From NCBI GenBank assembly GCA_008360955.1, contig LUCM01008850.1:1-64000 (forward strand): a DNA stretch of 64,000 bases, in the 5' to 3' direction. Position 1 is the stretch's first letter; each line of letters starts with the position of its first letter. The notes under the pieces were generated by a model. The model did no database searches. It was given only the letters and a program-made list of their open reading frames with translations, and was not told where the DNA came from. The translations under genes were made by a program, and so were the position numbers. The DNA is from Fasciolopsis buskii. Lineage: Eukaryota > Platyhelminthes > Trematoda > Plagiorchiida > Fasciolidae. Below are positions 1-15,208 of this stretch, in pieces.

Positions 1-2697
1 CAGACACGGGTGAAAAGATAAGTAATATCAGAAGCAACCGAGAAACCAGGTGATATAATAATGGCGTTGTCAATCAAGGCTGTAAAAATGTTCCTCCGCA
101 GAATGTCTCATGAACAGTAATGGTGACAAAGTAACATAGAATAAGAATAATGAAAGTTTGTTCAAATCCGAAGATGTATAGTACAATGGTGGACCATAGA
201 GAAGCGATCAGTATCTCAGACACGGAATGGCTAATGATATGTGAAATACTTGCAAAATAGGGTGCATACCTTGTCTATGGTCTTGTGACATTTTAAAATT
301 CAACTTTGCCGATAGAAACATTTGAACTGGAAAATTTCGAAATGATTGTTTTGCTAGTTGAATGGATTCGGACAAACTTTTTATTTGCATGTGTTAAGTT
401 TTTGTTGTGGTTTGGTGCTAAAACGAGTCGAACCTGATTTTTGACCTGAAGTGGAACAGCGATCCTCGGCCGGTTAGGTGAGTGACCTAAAATGCACAAA
501 CTGAAGAAAATACCAAAATAAACTGAGGCCTATTAGGCATAACCGGAATCAACAAACGCTATTCACAGCACAGATTCTGCCAACGAGAAACGCTGTGCGC
601 AGTGTCCTGTACCTTTCCAGCACATTCCAATGAGCAGGTTGATCGGGACCGCAAAAGTCAGAGCGAGCTGTATCTAAATTAAATACAGGGTTCCAACCAG
701 ACCCATGGTTTTCACATTCCCATTCAGTTCCGTACAGTCCCATATAGGTTCCACCAGATCAAAGAACAGTGAAAGGCCTTCCACGTTTGCCTTTTTATAT
801 CGCCTTTGGAAGAGCCTTGCCGATTTAGTAACAGACTTCGTCCCACAATCGTCCTCCTATCTTTATTCATTTCAGGTCGAGCACGCAACCATTCAAAGAC
901 CGCTATCCTAGGATATAGGCCAGTTTGATGTCAGATGATCACATCACCAGTTCAAAGTCATCTATTCGATTAAAGTCAGACGTAAACCGCGTATAGATAC
1001 GGAAGAGTGCAATCAGTTTCACTTGTGCATAGGCACTGGTGACGAAACATCTGCCAGCTAAAACCCTAATTCGGGAGTTAGTATCTAACGAAAAAGTCAT
1101 TATTTCGCTGGTGGTATTTAACTTTCTTCTTCTGTATAATTCGCCTTACCAGTAAATCTAAATCACATTTAATAAAAGCATCTCGGTTTATCGAGGTCAA
1201 CAGTTGGTAATCAGATACCTTTGATGCAATAACCAATTTCCACTTTCAGGAAGTATTTGCAAACTAACAGTAACTTACTGGACAAAAGTGAGTCCCTTGC
1301 ACCATTTAGGATTAGTTGGAAAAATGTGTCCATTTTAACTTGTCTGGTTTAATTTAGATTCTATTTGTGTTTTGCCACTGTCTAAGTGAGTCCTCCAAAT
1401 AGAGCCGCAGAGAAGGTCGGATCTTTGAATCAGTAGGTACCTCGTTAGCATTGTTCCCATTGGCAGTTAATGACCGTTTGTCCGAGCGTTTAATCCCATT
1501 TCGTGCACCCATCCTAGTCTTCTTAAAACACGAGTCAGAAGGTGACCCAGACAGTTGTCTGAGAATATAGGATTGAAATTCATCTACTTCCAAGATCTGT
1601 TTGATTATAAAGCTTTTTCATTCCTACCTGATAATGATGCCTTGAAATCTCAAGTTGTGTACCTAGGGTTTTGGAGCGAAACTCCAAGTTCACCGGTTTG
1701 ACGCATTCTTGTCTGGCAAAAATGCCTCACCTGGTGATAATACTTCCGATATAACTGTATTCTGAGAAGAATTGATGCAAACTAGTGCCACTTGGATTGC
1801 CTGGAAAGTTTCTTCTCGGATCTTTGCCTCTTCGGTTTTTCTCATTCTGATAGTGTCTAGATTAGTTTAGTTGACGTAAGCCAGACAGTACACTTTGTTT
1901 TTTGCCAGTAATAACCCGGAGTGAATGTAAACCTCAGAACTGGTCGTTCACTCAGGCTATCTTTTTGGTTGTCTGACATTCTGATGGTCAGTAGGTGTCG
2001 CGAATGCCGCTTCTGCATGGTCGAGTCCAACAGTGATTTGGGAATTTCAGGCGAGCAATACAAACGTAGATGGGAGAAGACAATTCTGTTTGTTACGGTC
2101 ATTTTCGTACAGAAACTAACCCAGTGCCTATCAGCAGACTTGGGTATTTGCTAATACCTCCCGTATGTCACTAATCGGTGGTTTCGTGTATCTCACTCCG
2201 AGCAAAGATTCTTCTGAGAGAATCGTAAACGGGTAGCCGTGGCACACCTTATAGATATCCGTCCACTGAAGCATGTAACACAGGCGGCGATTTCCATCCT
2301 GTCTGAGCTATTATAAAACTACTAGCGGATAGTAGCAACGATCGATCGGTATGAACGTCCAAACTGACCGCGATTCCCACTGCAACTTTCCTTACACTTG
2401 CTTATAAATAATGCACATGATCCGCATGGAGCAGACATGGTATTTACTAAAGCGTATCGTCCATCAGGACACCGATATAGCACTCGGATTGTGGTATATT
2501 CTGTTGCTGATTTTGCAGCTTTTCACTACTTCCAATCCGGTATCCATCTTCTCAAAGAAAATCTATAAATTTGCAAACCCAACCGAGTCGATGGACGGAG
2601 AGGAAACTGATACTTTCGGGATTACGCCCGATATCCTCCTTTTCGATATTTTTCTCTTTTTTCAGCTTTTTACTCCATTCCTTGATGAAATGCGAAT
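1..2697. other. Non-coding stretch, no supported gene
   Basis: I see no recognisable protein domain, RNA gene or repeat family here. Open frames are short, mostly under 85 codons, and their translations match nothing I know. A frame opening with ATG at 2411 runs 111 codons and has a hydrophobic middle, but its 3' end continues into the SINE copy that follows, so it is more likely chance than a gene. The stretch could be an intron or intergenic DNA. Confidence 0.6.
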
Positions 2698-2834
2698 ATG
2701 CATCATTTTTCAAGGAGGGGGGCTCGGCCAACAGAGGGCTGCTTAGTAGGGAATTTGAACAGATTTTGGAGGGATTCGAACCCGCGACATTCACGTCTGA
2801 AATCCACAACCTTATCCGCCTGACCATCGTCGGA
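2698..2834 (-). repeat. tRNA-derived SINE, copy A
   Basis: On the minus strand this begins with a tRNA-like head: an A-box-like GATGGTCAGGCGGATAAGG and a near-perfect B box, GGGTTCGAATCCC (reverse of 2771-2783). It continues into a body that reads through CTGTTGGCCGAGCCCC and ends in CCTTGAAAAATGATG. The same order of head, body and short A-rich end with a GATG-like terminus recurs at 15.9, 53.6 and 54.8 kb, which identifies a dispersed family. Such elements are transcribed by RNA polymerase III from the internal A and B boxes and mobilised by a LINE partner. It is not a functional tRNA gene: the acceptor and anticodon stems do not fold properly. Confidence 0.72.
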
Positions 2835-5800
2835 ATTAGGGTGACTTATTACTGTTCTACAAGGGAAATTCCAGTACTTTATTGAGTGCTAGCCTACAAC
2901 CTGGACGCAGTTCTCACTTCATGGATTAATGCAGGTAGAAATTTTCTCTGGGAAATTTCGTAAACCATATTTGTCCTCCTAGTGACGACTCAGTACTATA
3001 CCCAGTATTCAGTGGAGACAATACTTTTTATATTTATGTTTTCACTGCATCGGGGATAGCCGTTAGTGTATGCAGCTGCTCATCACATGGCGTATCGACT
3101 TTTCGGTGCACTGCGAACGTAGTTCGGTCCAGAATCGATAACCATTTTTTATTGTTTGTACATAACTTCCTTCGGATTGGCGACAAGGATTATAAAAATA
3201 CCTTTTACCAAAACGTCCACCAATGGGAATAAAATAGGGCTTCCTAGGACAAGCCTTAGCCCTGGGTTGCATTTTATTGTACGATAGATTTCTACGAGTT
3301 TAGAAACTTACGGTTCACTCAAGGAAGCCAATTTAAGTAAGTGAATGAAGCAATCAGATTTAACCGAACTCACTACGCTCAATTCCGCGAATTGTCGTTC
3401 TTGAGAAATGGTCAAACAATAGGAATTTTTTAAGCACAAATGTAATTATCGTCTAAATTTCCGATGTTGCAGAACAGTATTCAGAATATTTCACTTATTA
3501 TACATTTTTTCCGACCCTCAGGTGTCTTGAATGCCATTCCTAGATGTCTTCACCCTAGGATTAAATGATTCTGGTTAACGTGGGGATACTGTGGAAGAGT
3601 TTCCAGCGACGTGAAAATACTCGTTGGGTCCCGAGTGACACGAAATCTTATCCGTGGACAGGTGGCAGCCAATCACAGCAACCCATTATTAATGGAAGGC
3701 AGTTTGGTCAATCCAAACTAACAATCATTTGGTTAATTGTGATTGATTCTAATCAATTCGATTAGCCCAGTAGTGTGAAACGAGTTATTTGACTGGTTGG
3801 GCAGATTTTGAGCAAACCCTAGGCCAGAAAGCCCATTTGTTTCCTTCAGTAGCCTTCCAGTTGGTTCGCATCTGTTGACGTGAGTAAGCGAGTTCTTCTC
3901 AGTGTGCACTTATGCGGTCGAAAATTTTGCTACAAACGGATCTGGTTAATCGACTAGAATGATTACCATGGGAGCGTTTCCGCATTTTTGGTTTGGACTT
4001 GATGTAAAAGAAATGACGCTGGTGAAAATGTCGGCTGGAGTTTCCAAGTTCGCCATACTTCGGTAAGCTGGTGATAATACAAAGAAACTGATCCTCTTAC
4101 AGAGGCTTTGCTTCTGAAGATGAAATGCCTTTATCTACACACTCATATCCATTTGGAAGGAGACAACGTATGCTGCAGACACTGGGTGGAGGCAACTAGA
4201 TATGAGAAAAACGTTATTGAACCATAAAATCCGTATCCCTTGGTGTACGCGCGGGTCAGTCTGTTCTGTTCACACTTTCCACTCGTGCTTTGGACTTGCT
4301 TGCCCATTAATTTCTTTCACCGCTCAAGCGTCCACCTGACCACCAAGTTTCGTCCGTTTCAAGTGTATGCAGCCTGCCACATTTTGGATGCCCTTTGGCT
4401 GACATGAACCCATTGCTTGTTCATTTGTTCGGTCGCTGTTGAGTGATTTATAGACTTCTCTTAAATCATAATGTTCGTCTACAAAAGTAACAATGCCGTA
4501 TCTCAATTTGGATTCCTTTCCTTGTATACCTGCTTAGTTTACTGAGTGCTATGACGAAATGAGACTCTTCAGCAATTCAAAATTTCGATCATTAAATAGC
4601 AAAACTGGTACGAGTCCATTTAAACGATACTGAATCAGTCGCTATTAATTTCAAATTCAGGCGTAACAACAATCTACAGAAGGCCAGACATGCAGCAGAA
4701 TTAGCGATACTAAAATCCGAATTATTCTAGTCAAGTACATGCAAAAATGAGTTCTACATTGTTGCCACATTTGTCGACGCAGGCTGGACGGGAAAACAGC
4801 AACTGATCGCCCCAGATCGGTCTCGAACATTGCACCTATCATCTAAAGAGGTACAACGGCTTTCTGGAATAAACCGACTCAGACGCGCTGAATTGTTCCT
4901 ATTCGTTAACACATGAAAAAACGTGCCAGTTTATTTTCATTCTTCTTTTCCTGTTGCCGTTTTTGGGCGAATAAAAATAGGTCGCTAAGAAAATGGTCCT
5001 AATAATAGTGATGCGAACAGTTAAAGAATAATTCACTTCGAATAAATTCATGAGATTATGATATTCTGTTGCAAACGAATGTATCAGATAGTTTGATCCG
5101 CCTTTCTTGTTTCAATTGGAAGACGAAATCAACGGAAAGGGTTGTCGTGAGGCATCCTGACACTTGGTGACGGTGTAAGGTGTTTGATAGGAACGAAAAT
5201 GATAGAAAGTTAGGCTGCACCCAGTCAAAATCTGGAGTTTCGTAAAAGAAAGACGTAGTACTCTAGCCTTTCGTTTTGTAGGTGATTCTGTCTCCAATAT
5301 TGCTTTTTTTTCATTTGAAGCATTCGAGAGAAGAATTTCGCTCTATTTCACATTACGTTTTGGTACTTCTTTTGTTCAAATCAAGATACTGGTGACCTAG
5401 GGAATTGAGGAGGATATTTTGGCATAAGAGTGGCAAAATAAACTTTGTTTCATTCATTCGATGTGCTTATGGCATTACGGTACTTGATGTTGCAAAAATG
5501 CTTGCGTAACTGTACTATGAAAGACAGACGGTATTATCATGGCCGTCAAATTCCAGACTTCACCCAAGTAGGTTACTCCTGTGGGGTGGGGTCGAGCTCG
5601 AGAGCCACGCCCAATCATTGCGGTGAATAGCGGCGGCTAACTGGAGATTATCCAAGCTGAATTTATCGATTTTCAGAGATGAATGATCATGTGTTATCTC
5701 ATCTCGAAGGGACGGAAAATGAGAGCCACGACTGGTTGCTTTGGGTGGAGAGATTTATTGAGCATGCTCATTAACAGATGAAATAAACGATAAGTGGAGT

Positions 5801-8800
5801 CTATGGGAACGATTTCCGGACCGTCAAAATGAAAATTGGCCTCAGCCATTTGCTTAAGGTAAGTTCTATTCAACCAAAATTATCGATGAAATTTTAACTA
5901 TTTCTTATTAAATCGATTTTGTTTGTTTCCTTGTAGGCACAAGCCTACACATATCAAGACAGTCGATAATTCCGACAGTACTGCCTACATATCCATGCGT
6001 GCAGGAAAAATGTTGGCTGAGTAAGCCTGTTGCAACAGTTTAACTCTCGATCAAGGTGTGCAAACCATCCGTCATCCACCATGGTTCTTGTGATAGAAAG
6101 GCTTTAAAAAAATCTTTCGTCACTATGACCATAAAACTGACCCATGACTGCTCGTTTCTCGTCTGTGCCCATATAACTTACGCAATATCTTAACCGATTG
6201 CGGGTGTGTTGAATGCACATCTATAAAACTGCTTACAATTAGATTACCACAAAGTTAGCACACACATGGGTCTAAGTGGAAGAAAAATCACTACTTCAAG
6301 ATTAACTCTTCCAATCAGATTTGTCCCAAAAGTAACTGGTCAAATTAAAATTTTACCTTGTCACTGACAGACAGTTAGGAATAAAATGAGTCACTAATTA
6401 CCATAGGTCAGAAGGCATTTCATAACAGTCTTCGTGGCAGTGGAAGAATGTTGCCCTGGACGGTAAGAAACTACCGCTCATGGATTCGTGAAACGTATCT
6501 CGTAACCATGTGAGATAATGATTCAGTAGATAAGGTGAATGTCCCGATGAAGATGCATTAGAAGATTTTCACATCTGCCTGAAAGGAACAGGTTTCCCAT
6601 TTTTGATCATCATTCAATTCGATCTGCTTGTGATGCGCACTAGAATTGGTTCACATCAGCGAGGCTCCACTCCAAACGGATATTTTATTAGTCCGTCTTC
6701 CGTTTCGCAATAACCATGCTGTTACGTTAACAAAAACGAGAAAAGTGTACTAGATAAAACTATCTTTTGAAAAGCTTTACGCCTCATTACTTCTGTCACA
6801 GTCACGGCTCAAGCGCCAGACCGTAGTGCATACCTCTTTATGGTTACTCATACAGTTTTCGGGTTGTTGTAACGAAGAAAGCAAATCAGCCAACATGACT
6901 GATGGCAAACGTGAGAACCGGTTTTGCACTAGTTGTAATGTCACCAACTCCTTGCATGTGAATTAGTCACTCCGTTAAGTCTAGCGGAAAGATGGTGCAA
7001 CGGTACATTTATTATCCGTGGATGTTAGTAAGCAACTGAAGCAGAAAAGCTTTCGCCAAATAAACAAAAACTTAGAAATCTCCGAGTAAATCGCAAGCGT
7101 TTATGGCCAAATGCAGGAGAATCAGAAATATGACAAAGCCCTGAGATTTCCGTGAAACTTCAAGTTGTTGTAGGAAACGTCTGACAGAACCACAAGTCTT
7201 TCACTATGAATGTATACTTGTTTTAATTACCAGAACGTATTGCCAGTTTGTTTCAAATACGCAGCTAGCGGAATCCGAGATAGAAAGAAAGATATTGGCG
7301 AAAAATGAAAGAGAAAGTAATACGTATTGAGGCCGACCTTGAAAACCCATCTATTAACTGTTTTGAACATCTCTAAGTTACCGTTTACTTGTACTTGAGC
7401 CAGGTACCAAACGGAGGGACAAATTTAGGCAGGGGATCGTATGTGTGGCCAGAAAGCAAGAAGCTGAGCTAATCGTTGGAAACCCATAACCGGGAGCCAA
7501 AAACACACCCACCGACAGGCTGGGGACAATGTCGAAAGTCCGGTTTATGGCTAAGAGCAAAAGGGTTTGTGCCCATGAACCAAAATTGGGCACGAGTTTG
7601 GATAGGGAGATGAGCCGTGAGTGACTTTGAATAATCACAACCGTCACTCCGGGTTCATTAGACATTATATGAAGGACACCTGTCCAGTGTGAATGTCTAC
7701 ACATCATCGAGTTGCTTTGGATGTTACTGCTCTTCTGTAGCCGTTTATAGAGTATAAGTGGGCCGCAAAATTGGGTAATTCCCCCTTTAGAGAGAGATTG
7801 GTTGTCTGACTTTCAAAGTCCAAAATTGACTGACGCTGAATCAAACAAAAATGCGTTTTGGAGGACCAGCTATTGAGATCCAATTTTGTATGAACCTAGA
7901 ATGAAGATTTTGAGGGGGTAAATCATCGATCGACTGTGCAACTGTTGCGAATAGTCGTGGGTACAGCAATGCGCAAAAAATTACACAATAAGGGCCCCTA
8001 CAAGCAAACGGCCATAAATATTTATTTGGTCTCAACAAGGTAGAATTCCTACTTGATTATTGATTATTGAATTTAGTCCTTGTTCTTTCTTTCTGCCAAA
8101 CCGAGAATGACATGTGTCGTTTGCCTTTCCTGTGGTCTGCCTAACCGAGTGAGTTTGCTTAATTAAGGAGCGATCATTTTTCAACGGTAATTTTTCATGA
8201 GAACCGTCCTGCTCGAATTGAGGCAGCAAAATGTATTTTATTTCGGCGCACACCTTGCTCAAACCCATTTATCACTCATAAAAGTGAAACTGTTATTCTG
8301 ATCGATCGAACATTTTGCTTTCCAGCCCTACAATTTCGATAAACATGGAGAAGAGAAATTCAGCACACCTTCGTTTGTTGAAAAATTCTCTTTGCTCGAA
8401 GGAAATTTGTGGAATTTTACCAAACTGTTCTATTTTCTTCTTTTAGTAGGATTTTTAGTGTAGTCTAGTAGACTTGACGTGTTGGACGGGTTGTTTGATT
8501 GAACAGTACGAACGTGACTGGTCCTTGTATGGTATCAAAGAGCCTGATGAAAGTGTCAGTTCTGTTGCTTCTTTATTGCGTCAGATCAGTTTAGCTGGTT
8601 GTTAATGTTTGATTGTTATTTCTAATCCTTCCTGTAGATACACTACTGATCAGTAGTTTGTTTCGGTGTTTTGGAACTTACCAGTCCTTTTCGTTCTTAT
8701 TTTCCTAAAAGGTACTTCTGTTTCAGATTGCCTCGGGAAAGTCTAAAATTTCTTCAGCAAGCCAATGCTGGAGCAGAAACCTAGGTCGTCTTCATAAATC

Positions 8801-11800
8801 CACAAAACAAGCTGCAGCGAGCCTGTTATTATTTACATTTCCTATTTGTTTTTATTACTGAAACTCCACTGTGCATCATTTCTAGGAACACGGCAGTGGC
8901 CAAACGCTAACTGTCAAGTGATGTTCCAGCCCCGGCCCTTACTTCCGAACGCCAAAACCCTATCTGGTTGGCCACCTCCGGTCAGATTTTCACCTCGTAT
9001 GTCATATTCACAATGCACAGAGGGGCTCGAAGTCATCCGGGTTAGCTAAGTGACGTGTAAGAAGGAAAGCGTGAACCATCTTGCAAATGATAAGTGATGT
9101 GGTGTTCATATTCGCTCTTCGGAAGGCTCACATTCTTTGGCAACACCACTTTATTTTTGATTGAACATCGCCAAATAAAACTGCGTCGTTATTTCGCTTT
9201 AGACAACTTTGGGTGAGTTCTTGCGTTATGATTTACACTGTTTGTGTACCTGTTAGATCCTATTAGTATGATCATATTAGGATTTGGGGCATTAGCTTCA
9301 GTGCAGCGACTAGTACAGGTAGACATATTTTAAAACGGCTAAAAACAGACACTCACCTAAGTGCATAACTGTGTATATATTTATATGCCCACATATACAA
9401 ATATATGCATTATATGTATGGAAAATTCTGTTAGCAACCCACGATCCTTTGAATCCATGACAGGAAAGAGAAACAGCGGGAGATAAAAAGGATAACATGG
9501 AACACGGTACTTAGACTGCAAAACATTTGCTAGCTTTCCCAGCCTCCACAATTACATCAACAGTTATCTGTTACCACCATGGTTTTGCAGTAGGCACGAT
9601 ACTACTCGACTGTCCGAACCGAAGTAGAAGATTGATGCAACGCCTTGACTCCGATTCTCAGATCGAAAGATCCAACATACAGGATAGTAGAACCAACTGG
9701 GGTCTCCAAACCTTCTGGGGTTCGGCACTGATTGCCAATATCATGGGGCTTTATAGTAGATTGGAGATCCTCGGCACCTGAAAGGCAGGAAGGTAATGTA
9801 TGTCCATGTTTTGTGCACCACTAACGATTGACTTGAAATCGGAGTTCGACCATTTCTTTTAGACGGAATATAAAGAAAGAGACGGTTAACACGGTGAACA
9901 GCACTGACCATTTTCTTAGATTGTAGCAACTTACTGGGAGCTGCTAGGCCAAAAACGTATGTAGGACATCCTTAGCAGAGGCAACTTGAAGCATTCTGAA
10001 ATGAGGTTTTTGTGATTCGCTGCAATGTGGACTGAGATACCCAAGGTTGACGGTAATCGGAGTCAATCTCATGGCCACTCCGTCTATTATACTTTATGAT
10101 AATCAAGCCTTGAGGATTTTGTAATCCGTGGCTACAAGCATAAATAATTAAGCATGATAAGAGATTAAGTTTATGTTGCATTTATAATTGAATTCATCAT
10201 GAACTCTAAAGCTTTTGCTATCTATATTACATCAAGGTCATACTGATATCAATTTTTAAAATTCGAAATTGCACTAGATACCATTTTCGTTTTCGAATTG
10301 TTTAAAGTGTGCCGAACTGCTTTACAGTCTAACTAACGGAAATTTATTTTGATCATGTTCCTCGACTAATGTTTCTTTGTTCAGCTTTTACGAACAATTC
10401 GCAGCCTTATAAAAGTTTGGGCTCCATAGACGCATATTACATTTCATACTCTTATGAGCTTTAGTGAACTGGAATATCTGAATCAGTTCGCCTCCCGAGA
10501 GGTCGAACAAATGCCTGCTTTCTCGTCTGCCAGGCATACTCAGCGGGCTTTTGAAATAACGAGCATGAAAGCTGCATTGTTGGGGAGATGACCCAAAAGA
10601 CTATGTGATTTGCGATTCCTCGGCAAGATTGCTTTACCGCGGAACAGAAGAACGAAGCATCGTCAGATGCACACAACTTGTCCACATTTTTGACTTTGAA
10701 TGCAAAACCTTTATAGTTGCTAGACGGTAATTTCTGTACAATACATTGGCCTTATCCTGACTGAAATTTGTTAAACACAATTGTCAGTGACGTGGAGTGA
10801 TGGGCCGAAGGGAATCTTGTGGGTTAATGCTAAGATAGACCAGTACTCGGGATCAACTGTTCCGATGCGCTTGCTTCTCCGTGCAGGCAGCAGTAACTCG
10901 GCGGATTTTCATCTTCCGTCCTTCAAATTCACCGGGATTTGATTACAGTATTTTATGTGCATCCCATGGGATAGCGACTCGAACAACAGCTAGGTGTTAC
11001 GTACACATCTAGAAACAATTATTCATCAATTACAAACCTAACCAGAACTACTAGATTAGCCAAACTAACACACTAAATATTTTGTTGATCCACCTTAAAC
11101 GTACCAGAGTATTGCAAAGCATAACAAAATATGTTTTAAGTGGAACTTTGATGTTGCGGCTGAAAAAATAGTTTTACTTTCAGAGTTAAGATTAGCTTCA
11201 ACAAATTACTTGTTGTAACAGAATTGTTGCAAACACACACTGACCATTTTGCGAATCTCGCCCAGTAGTAGAAAAAGATCATCATTCACAAAAATGTGAT
11301 TGAAATGATCAATAAATTTTTTCCACACAAACCATTATTACGAATGCAACGACAGCAACAGTTGGCTGTGAGAAATTCCTCATATATGTTGAATCAGAAC
11401 AGGTGGCCATGTGAGTGTGATGTGAAGAGCTGGTTCCAAGGGTGCGGTTTAGTTTTGCGCATGTGCAAGCAAGCAGCTGCATTGCAATCGACCGGTGCGG
11501 AAGTTTAATGGTGCCATAAGGTCCATGCATCTGCAGGGAAGAAAATCAAATAAGCACAATTTTCAATGATGTCTAAAAACGCCACGGGATATTTAATGGA
11601 GGGGCCACCAAACGACGGTGTTTCCCAAACACTGTGTCATCGGCATTCTTTCGGTGCTGATAGCGCAACAAGTACGAAGCACCATTAGCGGCGGATAAAC
11701 AAAGGGACTTTTACACCGTAGATTGTGCGCGACTACGAATAACCGAACCACGTTTGTCGTAAGAGCATGTAATCATTCGGTTCATCCAAGTGTCTTACTG

Positions 11801-14800
11801 GTCCGAGCAGAAATGAAACCTTGGTGTGCAGCATATAATAAGGAAGGGGTAAATCAATCGCCCGAGAACAATTCCTCTCCAGTTAGGTTTTTCCAGATAG
11901 CAGATAAACCGGGCCAGTGTGTCCGTTTTGCCGACACCCAATTTGATATCTCTGTTTCTACATCCACTAGTCACGGAGTCACCTAGCGCATAAAAAACAA
12001 ACTTGTGGTTTTGTGCTTGTCGACCTACTGACTTAACTACAGCTTGTTACCGCCGTACCGTATTAGTAATTTTAATCAGTAGCTGTTGTCATCCTCTGCT
12101 CACATACACACAGAGAGGTGTCACAGAGACCGCTTTGTGTACTGCAGGTGATTAACTCATTTATAAAACTGTTTGGTCTGCGCCTGTTGAACATCCTGAT
12201 GAGGTTGAGTTAATCGCATGCGGCTGCTGTTGTTTTCTGTCGTGTTGCAGAGTCTGCACGCCCTGTCTTGGATTGCATGCGCATTTACTTGGCCCATGCG
12301 AAGATCAGATGAATTCGGTTTACATTTGTCGCTTGACAGGAAATTCCTGAAGTTGTCTACGCCAGTGATCAACAACTGTATGTAGTCTGTTTGATGCCCA
12401 TTTTAGTCTGACGGAATAGTCACTCTTTCCACAACTACACACCAGGGAAACAACGTGACAAATCAATTGTTACGCCCAACCAACGATCAGCTCGTGAAAA
12501 TTTTCTGGAGTGAATCACTGTGGCAAATTGGAAACGGATGCATGCTGGGATCTCAATATAAGATCGCTCAACATCTGATCCATGCTGTAAGAGTCAATGC
12601 AACTCCGTGGCCACGTAACCCCGAGCGAGCACTTATGGCCACTCAGAAATGAAAAGATCATAACACAGAAGCAAGTATTAGCTCACCGGCAAATATTCAG
12701 GATCCTCGGATAAAATTTAACGTTACTCAGCTCACAACTCACACAGGCCTATTGCCAAGCTGAAATCGTCTTGTTATTTGCAGCATTTGAGAGCAATCAA
12801 ATGGTGCATCTAAAATGTTTGGAAAGAAGTGTCGCGACGTCTATGTTCACGTGACTGGCTGTGTCTGAAAAGTAGTTCTTCAAAATTAGAATTTCTAATT
12901 TGTTCACACTCTAGAGTGAATGTCCTAAATTCTTAATTTGTTAGCATTTTGCTGAAGTCGTTCGAGGATGTTAAGAACTTGAGTTTGGACATTGTAACCA
13001 AGACGGCGACAGTGCAAGTTCAGCAGGCACTCACAGTGACTTTTACATTCAGCAGGGTAAACAACTGAGGCAGAGACGAGATGTAAATGAGCAATGGTCT
13101 TATTGTGAAAACTAAGAAACCAGTGGGCTTACAATTGAGAAAAAAGTGAAAAAGATGACTCATTTCCCTCGTCCTCAAAGTCCGCGTTTGACACTGGGGA
13201 TTGCTAACCCTTTGGCATTTCTAGATAATCTTCTGCCTGGTACAAATTTATATAAAACGAGCCTAATTTCGGTGGTTTCACCAACTTTAGTCAAGTAAAT
13301 ACAGTGTTTTGAGCAGTAGCCATGCAATCGTCTCCTTTTTCTCTAACTAGGTTATCAGGCCGGCGGTTACTTTCCCATGTTACAGTCTTTGGCTGGCCGT
13401 GAGTCTCATTCTGACAAATAGCAGCTTCATCTGAACGGCGTAGAATCAGGAAAATAGTCAAGAAAACTAAAAAGGGGGAAATGATGAAGCGGATGATCCG
13501 ATCAGTTCTGCGCAATTCAACCCAAGGTTTGGCTACAAGTTGGAATCCGATACGCGATGGTTCTGAAATTTTTGAGAACGAAAGAGTAGACTTGGTTTAT
13601 GCCAAACCACATTTATGATTATCCAATCAGTTTCGCAATCGGATTGCGAGATTGCGATTGGTAATTACGATTCATTTTAAGATAGCGTCAGTTTTAAGCC
13701 AGATCAGTTCTGGTTGCTTTACACATTGGTTTTTGAGATTGGTGATGGGTCATTAAATTTTGACCACTTTCTGTTGACTGGACACTCACCGGTGACGGTT
13801 TTAAGCGGCCACCATTTTAGAACCATTTTCCTTGAATCACTTTTGAAGGTAAGACATGTTTACGGTCCTCCTTGAGTCTGGATGGACGCCACCAGCATGT
13901 AAGTATAGGTAAATAGTTCCAACTAACCAGCGTTCACCGTCGGAATAAGGTTTCCACGCACGAACTAGCCGATTTATGACAAGGCAGTAAAACCAAGCCA
14001 CGCGAGTTCCCGTCTTTTACTTCCAAAATTCAACCGTGCTTTGGATAGCAGATTCAACAAATAACGAATGTTCTTAAGAAAAGAAAGCAAGCCCAAATAA
14101 CCCGGTTTTCTAACTGAATTTGTTGGAATCAGGCTTGGATAACACTTTCTTACTCGCATTGTTAAACTCGTTAGGTTCATTAAATTCCGTGTTCGTTTTT
14201 GTTGTCTGTAACAGGATACCGACGTCTGTTGGGACGATGCACTGCTAATCAGTTTGGTTGCAGCTATCTCCTATTGCACTGATTGATTTCACGTCTGCTG
14301 GAATTTCCGCGCATGAACTCCGCCGAGCATCTGACCTAAAAGTACACACGATGAACTTTCGTCTCCTTGCTCGCTTTCCCCAGGGGAACTTTGCATTGAT
14401 TTAGCCTAGTTCGCTTTGCTCATTTTATAACCCAATATCATATGGCAAAACAAATGGTTTAGAAACAATCAATTTTCACTCCGGTCAAATGTCTCCCCTG
14501 GTGCTTTAGTTAGTGAATTACTGCTGGAATAGTAGACTTCCTATGCTTTAATCTTGGTGCAACGCTACTTTGTGCCTGCATCTACAATCTTCGTTCGTCA
14601 ACTCCACAATCAAGTGAATTAAAAAGTTAAACTTAGGAAACAATGGAGAGTCTTGGCACTCAGAAAAGAGAAACTTTTAATTTGTCGTCTATGAAACCGT
14701 GAACGGAGACTTTTATTTCTAGGAAGAAATGAAGTTCCGTTTCATCCGTTGACTCACTCTCGAGGGAATAATGACATGCACATTTTACCTGAAAACTTAT

Positions 14801-15208
14801 GACCATGCATCTCGGCAAAGAGCGAAGTCGTGCTCAAGTCCCTTGTTTTTGTCACTTCTGCCATTTGCATGACTTTCACAGTTGGCGGACAGCTCGAAGC
14901 TCACATGTATATGCCCTCAATCATAAAGCAAATTAGAAGGGGAATGAGCTGATTCCGCGAGTCTAGAAAGGGGGCGAAAGGTAATTTTTTCTCACTTGTG
15001 AATTAGTTTCAAAAAAGCTGCGTTAGTTGTTTCACACATCTCATTATGGTCTTCTTGTGGAGAAGCTCATATTTTATGAAAATGATTTGAATTTGGGAAA
15101 TCGTAGAAACACGTCAGAGCTATTTCTTTTTTCTAGGAATCATCACTAGTGTTTCCGACAGTTCTTAATGATAAGTCAAACGTTGATCATCCATGAATCA
15201 ATATCCCT
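2835..15208. other. Long non-coding stretch, no supported gene
   Basis: Over 12 kb without a coding region I can defend. Open frames rarely exceed 90 codons; the longest (7378-7707, minus, 109 codons) has no recognisable motif. There is a short AT-rich patch with TATATG-type repeats around 9370-9420, and a 19-bp AT-rich palindrome at 12883-12901. No tRNA with proper A and B boxes was seen. It may be intron or intergenic DNA, possibly with repeats too old to recognise. Confidence 0.6.

Noticed and set aside
1036..1060. Hammerhead ribozyme core (GACGAAAC motif); CTGATGA motifs near 8540, 12195 and 18080 were also checked
   Set aside because: No place has both the CTGATGA and the GAAA parts with a stem between them in the right arrangement.
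12883..12901. 19-bp AT-rich palindrome
   Set aside because: Short palindromes of this composition are expected by chance in AT-rich DNA, and nothing around it suggests a function.
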